Assembly: GCA_963837425.1 (NCBI GenBank)
Contig: CAWINH010000006.1
Coordinates: forward strand, 372,001-436,000
Direction: 5' to 3'
DNA length: 64,000 nt
Source of the DNA: CAWINH01 sp963837425
GTDB taxonomy: Bacteria; Chloroflexota; Limnocylindria; QHBO01
Shown: in pieces, positions 43,545-52,073 of the stretch
Layout of the letters: every line of letters starts with the position of its first letter
Position numbering within the stretch: the first letter of the stretch is position 1
Notes under the pieces: generated by a model
Told to the model about the DNA's origin: nothing
What the model saw: the letters and a program-made list of their open reading frames with translations, nothing else
Databases searched by the model: none
Translations under genes and position numbers: made by a program

Positions 43545-44563
43545 CCGTAGGTCACCGTCACGCTGGCGTCCGGCGAGATGCACTGTCCGGGTGCTGACGA
43601 CGGGTTCGTCACCTGGTTGGTGACCGTCTTCGTCCCGTGGCCGCTTGACGGGTTGAAGCCGCCGGTGAAGCCCGCGGCGGCCCACGCCGTGCGCGCGGCG
43701 CTCACCTTCATCCCCACCAGGTTCGGCACGACGAGGCAGCTCGGGGTGGGGGTGGGCGTGGCGTACGGCGTTGGTGTCGGTGTCGGGACAGGGGTACCAA
43801 CCGGCGTCGGCGTCGCGGTCGGGGCCGGGCTGGGGGTCGGCGCCGAGCTGCTCACCGTGATGCCCGAGCTGCACGGCTGGGACGATCCGGGCGTGAGACT
43901 CTGGCTCTGGATCGTGAAGTTCCCGTTGCCGCTCTTCGTGACACTGCCGGTGAACCCCGCCACTGACCAGGTGCCGGCCGCGTTGTTCGCCTTGGTGCCG
44001 ACGAGATTCGGGACGGTGCAGTTCCCCGGGATCGGCGTTGCGCTCGGCGACGGCGTGGTCGAAGACGTGGGCAGGGGTGTCGCTCCGGAGACGAAGGCCT
44101 CGTTGAGGACCACGGCACTGGCCGTCGCGTGGAGCTGGACGCTGCTGCCAAAGATCCCCGACAGGAGCGGCGTGGCGAGGTGGAACGCATAGCCCAGGCT
44201 GACGCGGTAGATGTCGTCCTCCACGCAGCTGCTCATGCTCACCGACGCGCCCGCGTGCAGGCATTCCACGGTGTAGCTCAGCGGCGTGAGGCCCGCCGTC
44301 TCCTGCTCGATGTGCCACGAGACGGTTCCAGGATCCACGCAGCCCGCCTTCGGCTGATCGCAGGTCGGATTCGAGGCGCCGAAGAATGCCCCTTCCTTCG
44401 CCGCGTTCGAGATCGCCACCTGTGCGTAGAAGAGCCGTCCCAGGTCGATCGCCCCGCCCAGCAGGAGCAGCAGCACCGGCAGGACGAGGGCGAACTCGAC
44501 GAGGCTCTGGCCGCGCGGAAGCCGCGCGAGAAGGCTCTCATTGCGCGGGCGATTGGCATGCAT
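43541..44563 (-). CDS. TadE-like minor pilin carrying two PASTA-like domains
   Basis: A 340-residue protein. Residues 16-55 are TadE-like (RGQSLVEFALVLPVLLLLLG, then AIDLGRLFYAQVAISNAAKE). After an exported domain and a Pro/Thr/Ser linker come two PASTA-type modules starting CTVPNLVGTKANNAAGTWSV and CLVVPNLVGMKVSAARTAWA, separated by a TPTPTP linker. PASTA domains usually sit in penicillin-binding proteins and Stk kinases and bind wall fragments. Their presence here suggests the pilus base or a minor pilin contacts peptidoglycan; this is inference. First gene of a three-gene set with a TadE and a TadG. Confidence 0.82.
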   Translation of the reverse strand: MHANRPRNESLLARLPRGQSLVEFALVLPVLLLLLGGAIDLGRLFYAQVAISNAAKEGAFFGASNPTCDQPKAGCVDPGTVSWHIEQETAGLTPLSYTVECLHAGASVSMSSCVEDDIYRVSLGYAFHLATPLLSGIFGSSVQLHATASAVVLNEAFVSGATPLPTSSTTPSPSATPIPGNCTVPNLVGTKANNAAGTWSVAGFTGSVTKSGNGNFTIQSQSLTPGSSQPCSSGITVSSSAPTPSPAPTATPTPVGTPVPTPTPTPYATPTPTPSCLVVPNLVGMKVSAARTAWAAAGFTGGFNPSSGHGTKTVTNQVTNPSSAPGQCISPDASVTVTYG

Positions 44564-44843
44564 TCAGACCTCGGACAGCGTGTGCTCCTACGGAGCCGGC
44601 GGGCGGCGCCGACCATCCCGCTGACGGGCGGTTGGCGACTGCGAGCACGCCTGCAATTGCGAGGTCACCGTAGTCCACGGGTGGCCTGAAGGGAGGGGGC
44701 CCATTCGTACCACCCAGGGCCATCGCAACGTCTCATGCGGCACCGGACCGCACCGGACCGCACCCAGGTCGGGTGGCCTTATGGGCGCTGATCCGATCCC
44801 CAGGTCCTACCCAGGCGGTCTCCCGGACGGAGGCCAGGACGGA

Positions 44844-45503
44844 TCAGACTTCGCGGGCGATCGCGATCCCCGCCACCCGGCGTGCACCGGCCCGGCGGAG
44901 CACCGCAGCGCACGCTTCGAGGGTCGCCGAGGTCGTGAGAATGTCATCGACCAGGATGACCGCCGGCGGCGAACGCGATCCGTCCGCCATGAGGAAAGCG
45001 CCACGCAGGTTGCGAAGTCGGCCCGCGCGGTCGAGGTGATGCTGCCGGGCGGTGGCTCGCGGGCGCGTCAGAAGATCCGCCACCGGAAGTTGTCCCGCTC
45101 GACCAAGACCACGGGCCAGCAGCGCCGCCTGGTTGTAGCCGCGCTCGCGCCTGCGCTCCGGATGCACCGGGACGGGGACCAGGGCAGCTGGGCCGACGAG
45201 CGCCACCAGGCGGCGTAGGGCAGGCAGCGCCGCGTCCGCCAGCGGGGTGGCGACGTCGGCGACTCCCGCGTACTTCAGGCGTCCCAGCGCCCGGCGCAAC
45301 GAGCCTTCGTAGGCGAACGCCGCGATGCCCACCTCGAGCGCGTCGCCCACGACGACCCCGGGATCGGGCGCCAGGAAGCGATCCTCCGGCCTGCCGGCCG
45401 GCTGCAGGCCGGCCAGGCAGCCACCGCACAATGCGGGGCCGAAGCGGCCGCAGGCCGCACAGGCGGGTGGCAGGAGGAGGTGCAGGAGCGACATTGATGG
45501 CAA
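44844..45503 (-). CDS. comF: ComF-family phosphoribosyltransferase-like protein
   Basis: A 219-residue protein with the N-terminal zinc-binding pattern CAACGRFGPALCGGC and a phosphoribosyltransferase core: LVPVPVHPERRRERGYNQAA and the PRPP loop VILVDDILTTSATLE. ComF proteins are needed for DNA uptake in competent bacteria and interact with helicase and primosome partners; the exact reaction is unclear. ATG 45503 or 45494 (MSLLHL) are both possible. Here it stands between two pilus-subunit clusters and may reflect pilus-linked DNA uptake, although comEC and comEA are not present. Confidence 0.9.
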   Translation of the reverse strand: MPSMSLLHLLLPPACAACGRFGPALCGGCLAGLQPAGRPEDRFLAPDPGVVVGDALEVGIAAFAYEGSLRRALGRLKYAGVADVATPLADAALPALRRLVALVGPAALVPVPVHPERRRERGYNQAALLARGLGRAGQLPVADLLTRPRATARQHHLDRAGRLRNLRGAFLMADGSRSPPAVILVDDILTTSATLEACAAVLRRAGARRVAGIAIAREV

Positions 45504-45756
45504 CCTAGCGGCCGCCGCTTACCGCCGGCTTGGCGTTCGCTTAGCGCGCCCTCCCAACGCTCGACCTGTCGACCGCTCACCCGAGGAGCGGTAACCGGGT
45601 TGATGTCGCTCCGGGACGGTGTCGGCTGACTGCGCGGAGCGTGCCGGCCATCCCCTGCGGTCGGCGTGCCGGCCCGCATCCTGGAGAGCGTGCCCCTCAA
45701 GCGCGGTTGGGGAACTTCGTTCGCCCCTGGATGGAGTGGATGCGCCCGGCGCGGCG
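45504..45756. other. Intergenic stretch with a GAGCGG-type palindrome
   Basis: Holds the inverted repeat ACCGCTCACCCGAGGAGCGGT (45572-45592, 7-bp arms ACCGCTC/GAGCGGT). Close relatives occur at 57335-57355 and near 57395. It may be a dispersed hairpin or terminator. No ORF is supported. Confidence 0.35.
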
Positions 45757-46119
45757 CTACGGCAGCGCCGTGATCCGCAGCTCGTCTCCAGCCTCGGTCC
45801 CGCTCTCCGCTGTCGCTCCGGCGCGCAGCTCGATGCAGTCGCGCGCCCCCCGCGCCCACCACACGACCCGCCATGGGCGGAGGTCGGCGACGACCCGGCG
45901 CACGCGGCCTGATCGGTCTGTAAATACCGCGTCGATCGGGTATCGCATGAAGAACATGTGGATCGAGCTGGTGCGCTCGATGAGCAGCCCCTCGCCGGGC
46001 GCCACCTCCGGGGTGGCCAGGAGCCCCACGACCCGCGACCGAAGGCTGTGCGCCACGCGGCACCGCTCGGCGAGCACCGTGTCGCGGGTCAGGTTGTCAA
46101 TGCGAACGTATCGGTCCAT
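45757..46119 (-). CDS. DUF192 family protein
   Basis: A 120-residue protein with the DUF192 pattern: RVAHSLRSRVVGLLATPEV, GEGLLIERTSSIHMFFMRYP, IDAVFTDRSGRV and ARDCIELRAGATAESG. DUF192 proteins are small beta-barrels, often exported; here there is no signal peptide. They occur next to pilus and type II secretion-like genes in several high-GC bacteria. Function unknown. The gene lies 58 bases after the TadG-like gene on the same strand. Confidence 0.88.
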   Translation of the reverse strand: MDRYVRIDNLTRDTVLAERCRVAHSLRSRVVGLLATPEVAPGEGLLIERTSSIHMFFMRYPIDAVFTDRSGRVRRVVADLRPWRVVWWARGARDCIELRAGATAESGTEAGDELRITALP

Positions 46120-46177
46120 TGGCGCAGGCCGATCCTAGCCGATGCCGCGCCGTGGCCCACCGTCGCGCCGGGGGCTC

Positions 46178-47296
46178 CTAACGGACGAGCTGGACCCCAA
46201 GGCTGTGGGGCACGTCGCAGTCCGGCACACCGGCGGGGCAGATCGGTGTCGAGCTGACCGGGCCGGCGGTGAAGATCGTCCGCCACACGCCCTCGATGTC
46301 CTTTCCGCCGGAGCAGCCCGTGATCTGGAACCCCGTGAAGGCCACGATGTGATACCACGCATTCTGGCCGGTGCCGCCCGCGTTATCCCAGACCGGCACG
46401 GTGACGGTGATGTGGTTGTCGATGTAGTACGAGCAGTCGGCGCTCACCTTGTTGCCCGGAAGGCTGCCAATCCGGTCGAGGCTGCCGGGCAGATCGACCT
46501 CGGTGCAGCATCCGAAGCTCTTACCGGGGGGTCCGATCTCCTCCTGCAGGAACGGCTTGCTGTTCGAGCAGCCGCCCGCGTTCTGCGGCGGATCCTGTCC
46601 GAGGCCATACCCGGTGCACCCGAACTTCAGCCAGCCGAAGCCGCCCGGGACGTTCAGGTTGCCGGGGGTAAGGTGCTGGGGATAGCAGCTCGAGGTCGGA
46701 ATGTTGCTGATAGGGCCGTCGCACGCCGAATAGGTCTGGAAGAACGCAAGCGCAACGCCTACGGGAAAGAGCGACCCGGGCAGCGGCGCGCCGTTCGAGT
46801 AGCCACCCTTCGCCGTCGCCTCCGCCTGGGTGGACCACTGGTCGACGCCGAACATGCCCAGGAAGAACGGCTTCCATTCCCGCCCGGACCTGACCTGCAC
46901 GCCCACCGCGCAGTTATCGGGGTCCGTTCCACACGTCGGCCCGGGAATGGTTCCCGCGCCGACATAGCCCATGACGGCTCCCGAGGCACTGACGTACTGC
47001 GGTCCGTCGGGCGCGCCGAAGGTGATGGGCAGCCCACCGTTCAGCGCGACCTCGTTCGTGATCGCCGCCTGGACATTGGCGTCCGTGCCGCTCGTCGTGT
47101 CACCGCCGATGAGCTGGGCGATCACCCGTGCGCCGGCCATAGACGCGAAGTCGGAGGCGTTCGCCGCAGCTCGGCGCTGCGCGAGGCCGATACCGCCATC
47201 GATGACGAGCCCGATCGCGAAGACCACGAGGGCCATGACAAGGCCCACCACGACGATCATCTGGCCTCGTGGGGCACGTTGACGTGTCGGCGACAT
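46178..47296 (-). CDS. TadG-like pilus-locus protein (paralog 2)
   Basis: A 372-residue protein beginning MSPTRQRAPRGQMIVVVGLV and GLVIDGGIGLAQRRAAANAS, the TadG-like N-terminal anchor, then an exported domain with about ten Cys that could form disulfides. GWLKFGCTGYGLGQDP and YYIDNHITVTVPVWDNAGG match the order seen in paralog 1. Part of the TadE-TadE-TadG string with the two genes before it, and 13 bases from the preceding stop. The role in Flp pilus assembly follows from context. Confidence 0.8.
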   Translation of the reverse strand: MSPTRQRAPRGQMIVVVGLVMALVVFAIGLVIDGGIGLAQRRAAANASDFASMAGARVIAQLIGGDTTSGTDANVQAAITNEVALNGGLPITFGAPDGPQYVSASGAVMGYVGAGTIPGPTCGTDPDNCAVGVQVRSGREWKPFFLGMFGVDQWSTQAEATAKGGYSNGAPLPGSLFPVGVALAFFQTYSACDGPISNIPTSSCYPQHLTPGNLNVPGGFGWLKFGCTGYGLGQDPPQNAGGCSNSKPFLQEEIGPPGKSFGCCTEVDLPGSLDRIGSLPGNKVSADCSYYIDNHITVTVPVWDNAGGTGQNAWYHIVAFTGFQITGCSGGKDIEGVWRTIFTAGPVSSTPICPAGVPDCDVPHSLGVQLVR

Positions 47297-47309
47297 CGAG
47301 TGCTACTCC

Positions 47310-47840
47310 TCAGTTGATGACCATGGTGGCGGAGGCCACCTCGGTAAGGGATGAAAGGAATTGGCCGATGATCGGCGTGATCGGTTCGAATCTCAGCACG
47401 ACCCGGACGGAGATGAGGTCTCCGGGATCTCGAGCGCTGCAGGTCTTCGCGGTCCAGTTCCCCGTCGGCGGTGTCGTCGCATCACAGCTCGTGTACAGGT
47501 CCGCGTCGACGATGGGGCCGAACGGCACCAGCATCCGGTTCGTCGACGCCAGGATGTCGGCGCGGAGCGCGGCGAGGTCAGCCGGGCAGACAGGCCCGCC
47601 TACGGTGTTGCAGCTCGGGTCGCTGCTGCCGATCCAGTAGGCCTCCACCGCGCCATTACGGGCCCCTTCTCGCGCGGCCTGCGAGAGCGTGCTGTGGCCA
47701 TACACAAAGCGCGCGGTGTCGATGAGGCCGAAGACGATGAGCAGGAAGAGCGGCAGTGCCAGGGCGAACTCGACGAGCGCTTGGCCGCGGCGCCGTCGGC
47801 GGCGGCCGCGTGGCTCGGCTCCCGCGGTAATGCCGGTCAT
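47310..47840 (-). CDS. TadE-like minor pilin
   Basis: A 176-residue protein with basic tail RGRRRRRRGQALVEFALALP, helix and GLIDTARFVYGHSTLSQAAR. The exported part has two Cys pairs. ATG 47840 overlaps the previous stop by 4 bases. A longer open frame up to 48059 has no matching start context. It forms a set with the PKD-bearing TadE and the TadG, mirrored by the set at 42-44.6 kb. Confidence 0.85.
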   Translation of the reverse strand: MTGITAGAEPRGRRRRRRGQALVEFALALPLFLLIVFGLIDTARFVYGHSTLSQAAREGARNGAVEAYWIGSSDPSCNTVGGPVCPADLAALRADILASTNRMLVPFGPIVDADLYTSCDATTPPTGNWTAKTCSARDPGDLISVRVVLRFEPITPIIGQFLSSLTEVASATMVIN

Positions 47841-48850
47841 GAGTTGTGGGTCACCGATGAGGTTCCGCCTGCGTTTGTGACCTTGAGGGTCACCGGGTGG
47901 CCACTGTTGTTGCCGTAGGTTTGCGTCGGCGGGAACTGCGCGTTGGACTGGGTGCCGAGGTCGGTGAACGTCCATAGCCAGTTCGTGATCGGGCAGTTGA
48001 CCGGATCTGCGACGGTCGACGTGTCGAAGTAGGTGCGATCCTTCCCGCTCGATGTCCAATAGAAGCTCGCGGTCGGCTTTGCGCAGGTTGGCGGCGGCGG
48101 TGCGTTGGTGACGGTTACGGACTTGGTGGTGGCGTTCGTGCCGCCCTGGTTCGTCACCGTGAGAGTGACCGAGTACGTTCCGGCGCTCGCGTAGGTGTGG
48201 GTGCTGCCGGTTGCGTTTCCAAGGTCATCGTCGCTGCTGTCTCCCCAATGCCACGTGTATCCCGAGATCGCACACGGCGGGGTCACCGGGGAGGAGCCGG
48301 AAGGATCGACGTCGATCGTCAGCAGGCTGTTCGACGTCACGGTGAAGGCCGCCGTGGGCGCCCCGCAGACAGGGGGAGGTGCGCCCGGTCCGGAGGCGAC
48401 GTAGCCGAAGACCGTCGAGGTCGCCGCGGCGCTCATCACGAAGCTCGTCGGGAAGAAGTTGTTGATGAGCGGCGTCAGGAAGCTGAACTGCTCGGCGACC
48501 TTGACCGTGACGGTGTTGCCGGGTCCCGATCCGTTCTCCTTGGCGTCCGTGCAGTCGATGACCGTTCCCCCCGGGTCCTTGCAGACCGGGTCGATCAGCT
48601 GAAGCGGGGATTCGCCGTTCTGAGATTGCGCATCGGTCTCACGCACCGCCACGGCCAGGATCCCGGCGGTGTCGGTGGGATTGTTCGCCGCGAAATTCGC
48701 ACCCTCTCGGGCCGCGTTGCGGACCTGGATGTACGAGAAGTAGACCCTCCCGAAGTCGATCGCCATGAGGGTCATGAACAAGAGGAGCGGCAGCACAAGG
48801 GCAAGCTCGACCAGAGCTTGCGCTGGGGTACGACGCGAACCGGACAGCAT
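47837..48850 (-). CDS. TadE-like minor pilin carrying PKD-like domains
   Basis: A 337-residue protein with TadE segment TPAQALVELALVLPLLLFMT and AIDFGRVYFSYIQVRNAARE, here with Ala-Gln instead of Gly-Gln. After the exported TadE part come one clear PKD domain (ISGYTWHWGDSSDDDLGNAT, then HTYASAGTYSVTLTVTNQGG) and a second, weaker one (NWLWTFTDLG). PKD folds are typical of surface proteins binding protein or sugar. ATG 48850 follows a GGGAGGAGA element; the frame also opens at ATG 48904. Distinct add-on domains in paired TadE proteins suggest a binding role for the pilus. Confidence 0.82.
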   Translation of the reverse strand: MLSGSRRTPAQALVELALVLPLLLFMTLMAIDFGRVYFSYIQVRNAAREGANFAANNPTDTAGILAVAVRETDAQSQNGESPLQLIDPVCKDPGGTVIDCTDAKENGSGPGNTVTVKVAEQFSFLTPLINNFFPTSFVMSAAATSTVFGYVASGPGAPPPVCGAPTAAFTVTSNSLLTIDVDPSGSSPVTPPCAISGYTWHWGDSSDDDLGNATGSTHTYASAGTYSVTLTVTNQGGTNATTKSVTVTNAPPPPTCAKPTASFYWTSSGKDRTYFDTSTVADPVNCPITNWLWTFTDLGTQSNAQFPPTQTYGNNSGHPVTLKVTNAGGTSSVTHNS

Positions 48851-48961
48851 GGCTGCGAGTGGGTCTCCTCCCGAATATTGGCGAGGCCAAGGATATGGGG
48901 GCAACCTTGCAGGGCACCTTGCAGGACCATAGTCCGGTGCGGGCGCGCACCTCCTGGTACT

Positions 48962-50452
48962 TCAGGCGCCGCCCTGCTCCGCGACCTCCGCCGGCAGCGT
49001 GATCCGGAGGGTGCTTCCCGCCCCCGCCCGGCTCTCCGCGGAGATGTCCCCGCCCATTGCGCGCAGGAGCCCGCGGGCCGCGTAGAGCCCCACGCCACTG
49101 CCATCGGGGCTCAGGCGCCGAGCTTCATCGGCCCGGTAGAACTGGTCGAACGCGCGCGCGAGCGTGTCGGCGTCCATGCCAGCCCCCGCGTCGCTGATCG
49201 CGATCTCCGAGACGAGGCTGCCGTTGGGGCCGGATCGGCTCGAGATCGCAATCCGGATGGGCGAGCCGGCCGGGCTGTACTTCACCGCGTTGTCGAGGAT
49301 CGCCCACAGCACCTGCTCGAGGCGGTCCGCGTCCCCGACCACGAGGTGATCCGCCCCGGCCGTGGCGACCTCCATGGGCCGGTTGGCGCGCAGCGCCTCC
49401 CACGTGCGGCGGACGACCGGCTCGGCACGGAAGACGTCCTGCGCCGGCGTCAGCGCTCCCGCCTCGAGGCGCGAGACGGCCAGCAGCTGCCCGACCATCC
49501 GCCGCAGCCGATCCGCCTGCTGGGCGATCGTCTCGAGGTCCGCCCGCCCGGCTGGGTCGAGCCCTGGCGACTCGTGGAGCTCGGCAGCCACCGCGCCGAT
49601 GCTGGTCAGCGGCGTCTGGAGGTCGTGGGTCACGCCGCGGAGGAAGTCCGTCTGGAGCGCGGCCATCCGGTTCAGCTCGTCCGCCTGCTGCCGGAGCCGC
49701 GCGTAGAGCAGAGCGTGCTCGACGGCCGTGGCCGCGTGCTGGCCGAGCACGCCGAACAGGTCCAGCTCGGCCGGGGAGGGGGCGGCCCGGCCCTCCCAGG
49801 GGGCGACCAGGATCGCCCGCACCTCTTCGGGGGCGGTGACGTCCACGATCACGAACCCGCCCCATGGGCCGATGGCGTGGCGCGCCGATCTGGCGGCGTC
49901 GGGCGCCTCGACCGTCGAGGCCCAGCGGTGGACCTCTTCGAGCGGCGCGACGGATCCATCGGCGTCGTAGACGCCCGCCGGCAGCACCTCGCCGTGCGGT
50001 GAGTGGAGGACCGCCAGGTTCCAGGTGGGATCGCGCGTCATGGAGCGCGCCGCCCCGACCATGGCGTGTGCAACCGCCATCGCGTCCTCGGCGAACGGCG
50101 CCGCGCGGACCTGCGCCGCGAGCTCGGCGATCTGGCGGTTGCGCTCCTCGAGCGCATCGGCCAGCTGGCGAACGGCGCCGCTCATCTCCTCGGCTTCCGA
50201 CCTGCGGCTCCCGTGCCGCGCGAGGTCCACCATCCGGCTCGCCTCCTCGGTGATGCCGCGCCGCCACACGACGGCCAGGATCCCGGACCACGCCAGCGCC
50301 GCCAGCGCACCAATGACCAGGACCGTCCCCTGGCCGGTGTTCGTCACCCAGTCCGGCGCCACGTAACCGAGTACTGCCCAGCCGACGAGCGGCGGCACGG
50401 CGGCGGCCGCCAGCAACCCCAGCAGCCTGAGGGACGAGCGGTCGAGATTCAC
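48962..50452 (-). CDS. Membrane sensor histidine kinase with GAF-like domain
   Basis: A 496-residue kinase. Two helices near the N-terminus (LRLLGLLAAAAVPPLVGWAV and VLVIGALAALAWSGILAVVW) frame a short loop. Next come a HAMP-like coil, a GAF-like region, the HisKA box GVTHDLQTPLTSIG (phosphoacceptor His near 275) and a full HATPase: ILDNAVKYSPAG, ISDAGAGMD and GSGVGLYAARGLL. GTG 50452 overlaps the response-regulator stop (GTGA). It is embedded in the tad operon right after tadC, so it probably tunes pilus expression, perhaps with the adjacent OmpR-type regulator. A GTACTTCAGG box overlaps the gene's 3' end. Confidence 0.9.
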   Translation of the reverse strand: MNLDRSSLRLLGLLAAAAVPPLVGWAVLGYVAPDWVTNTGQGTVLVIGALAALAWSGILAVVWRRGITEEASRMVDLARHGSRRSEAEEMSGAVRQLADALEERNRQIAELAAQVRAAPFAEDAMAVAHAMVGAARSMTRDPTWNLAVLHSPHGEVLPAGVYDADGSVAPLEEVHRWASTVEAPDAARSARHAIGPWGGFVIVDVTAPEEVRAILVAPWEGRAAPSPAELDLFGVLGQHAATAVEHALLYARLRQQADELNRMAALQTDFLRGVTHDLQTPLTSIGAVAAELHESPGLDPAGRADLETIAQQADRLRRMVGQLLAVSRLEAGALTPAQDVFRAEPVVRRTWEALRANRPMEVATAGADHLVVGDADRLEQVLWAILDNAVKYSPAGSPIRIAISSRSGPNGSLVSEIAISDAGAGMDADTLARAFDQFYRADEARRLSPDGSGVGLYAARGLLRAMGGDISAESRAGAGSTLRITLPAEVAEQGGA

Positions 50453-51147
50453 GCGGTGGCGGACATCAGCCGGTATCCCACCCCGCGCTCGGTGAGCAGG
50501 TAGCGCGGGTTGTCGGGATCCACCTCGAGCTTCCGGCGCAGGCGGCGCATCGTCACCCACACGTAGGACGGATCCGCCCCGTCCACGAGCGACCAGACCC
50601 GATCGAGCAGGACCTCGGTTGGTACGGTGCGGTCGAGCGAGCCGATCATGACTTGCAGGACCCGCACCTCGGTCGGCGTCAATTGGTACGTGCCCGCGGG
50701 AGTGATGACCCGCCGGCTGGTGAGGTCGATCTCCAGCTCACCGTCCTCGATGACGATCTGGGCCCGGCCGCGTGGCGCCCGCCGCAGGACGCGGTGCACG
50801 CGCGCGACGAGCTCATCGGGATCGAACGGCTTCGTGACGTAGTCCTCCGCGTACTCCTCGAGCGCGCGGACCTTCGACTCGCCGGCGTCCACGGCGGACA
50901 GCACGATGATCGGCAGGTCGGCAATGCGCTTCACCCGGCGGCACAGCTCGAAGCCGTCCATACCCGGCATCATGAGGTCCACGACCAGGAGCGCCGGCCA
51001 GGCGCCCTCGAGGGCGCGGAGCGCATCGGCTCCGGACGGGGCGGTACGAACGTCCATCCCCTCGCGCGTCAGGCGGCGCGAGAGGATGGAGAGGAGCGCA
51101 GGGTCGTCGTCGACCAGCAGGATGGCCGGCCGGATCGCCGGCACCAT
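50449..51147 (-). CDS. OmpR/PhoB-type response regulator
   Basis: A 232-residue regulator. Receiver: ILLVDDDPALLSILSRRL, phospho-acceptor Asp in LLVVDLMMPGMDG, and YVTKPFDPDELVARV. C-terminal winged helix: VITPAGTYQLTPTEVRVLQV, then WVTMRRLRRKLEVDPDNPRY. It pairs with the kinase downstream through a 4-base overlap and starts 1 base from the tadC stop. Cotranscription with the tad genes makes it a candidate controller of them. Confidence 0.92.
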   Translation of the reverse strand: MVPAIRPAILLVDDDPALLSILSRRLTREGMDVRTAPSGADALRALEGAWPALLVVDLMMPGMDGFELCRRVKRIADLPIIVLSAVDAGESKVRALEEYAEDYVTKPFDPDELVARVHRVLRRAPRGRAQIVIEDGELEIDLTSRRVITPAGTYQLTPTEVRVLQVMIGSLDRTVPTEVLLDRVWSLVDGADPSYVWVTMRRLRRKLEVDPDNPRYLLTERGVGYRLMSATA

Positions 51148-51148
51148 C

Positions 51149-52069
51149 TCAGATGCCGACGCCGCCCATCACGGTGATGATTGCCGGGCCAAGGATCACG
51201 ATGAAGATCGTGGGGAAGATGCATCCCACCATCGGGAACAGCATCTTCACCGGGGCCTTGGCGGCCGCCTCCTCGGCGCGCTGCCGGCGCTCGATGCGCA
51301 GCTGCTGCGACTGGATCTGCAGCACCTTCGCGATCGGGACACCAAGCTGCTCCGCCTGGACGATGGCACCGATGAAGTTGGCGACCGGCTGGGCGTCGGC
51401 CCGGGCCACGATGTCGCGCAGCGCCTCGCGGCGGGTGCGGCCCATCCGGATCTCGGCCAGGGCCTGCCGGAACTCGTTGACGAGCGGGCCCTCCATCTTC
51501 TCCACGACCTTGGCCAGCGCCGCGTCGAAGCCAAGGCCGGCCTCCACGCTGATCGTCAGCAGGTCGAGCGCATCGGGCAGCTGGAGGATCATTGCCATGC
51601 CACGGGCCTGGATCTTTCGCCCCAGCCAGAACTCGGGGAGGATGAAGCCGAGGGCGGCACCCACCATTGCGGCGAGGATGCCGACCGGCGCGCCCTTCAA
51701 GGCCAGGCCTGCGAAGAAGGTCAGGAGCGCGGTCACGATCGCCGCGAGCAGCTTCACGCCCAGCCAGTCGGGGCCGCGCAGGCCGCCTGGATAGCCGGCC
51801 TTCTCCAGCTTCGCGTCCGTCCGGGCGATGATGCCGCCCTGGTCGCTGCGCTGGCCGAGGCGCGAGAGGCGCTTCACGACGGGGCGGATGATCCGGTCGA
51901 AGAATGGCTGCTGGAGCTCGAACTCCTCGAGTGTCTTGGGCTGGACGACGAGCTGCTCCAGCCGGGCCTGCACCGCGTCGCGCGAGGGACTGGCAGCCAC
52001 GCCGTACGTGACCAGCAGGACGGCGATCGCCGCCATGACGGCGATGGCGATGATGATCGGGGTATCCAT
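51149..52069 (-). CDS. tadC: TadC, pilus inner-membrane platform protein
   Basis: A 306-residue T2SF-family membrane protein. A helix at residues 5-25, cytoplasmic loop, two further helices around LAAIVTALLTFFAGLALKG, and the T2SF core ILQLPDALDLLTISVEAGLG with GFDAALAKV, then a C-terminal helix pair. TadB and TadC form the membrane platform for the TadA motor. Four bases separate it from the tadB stop. Confidence 0.9.
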   Translation of the reverse strand: MDTPIIIAIAVMAAIAVLLVTYGVAASPSRDAVQARLEQLVVQPKTLEEFELQQPFFDRIIRPVVKRLSRLGQRSDQGGIIARTDAKLEKAGYPGGLRGPDWLGVKLLAAIVTALLTFFAGLALKGAPVGILAAMVGAALGFILPEFWLGRKIQARGMAMILQLPDALDLLTISVEAGLGFDAALAKVVEKMEGPLVNEFRQALAEIRMGRTRREALRDIVARADAQPVANFIGAIVQAEQLGVPIAKVLQIQSQQLRIERRQRAEEAAAKAPVKMLFPMVGCIFPTIFIVILGPAIITVMGGVGI

Positions 52070-52073
52070 GCCA

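Noticed and set aside
43116..44318. 400-residue reading of the TadE gene from 44318
   Set aside because: Its first 258 residues overlap the PASTA-TadE gene in another frame and look non-coding; the ATG at 43544 has the ATGA junction and TadE homology.
48197..50002. Plus-strand 601-residue ORF over the TadE-PKD and kinase genes
   Set aside because: Arg/Gly/Asp-rich with no motifs; the minus strand has clear HisKA, HATPase, TadE and PKD motifs.
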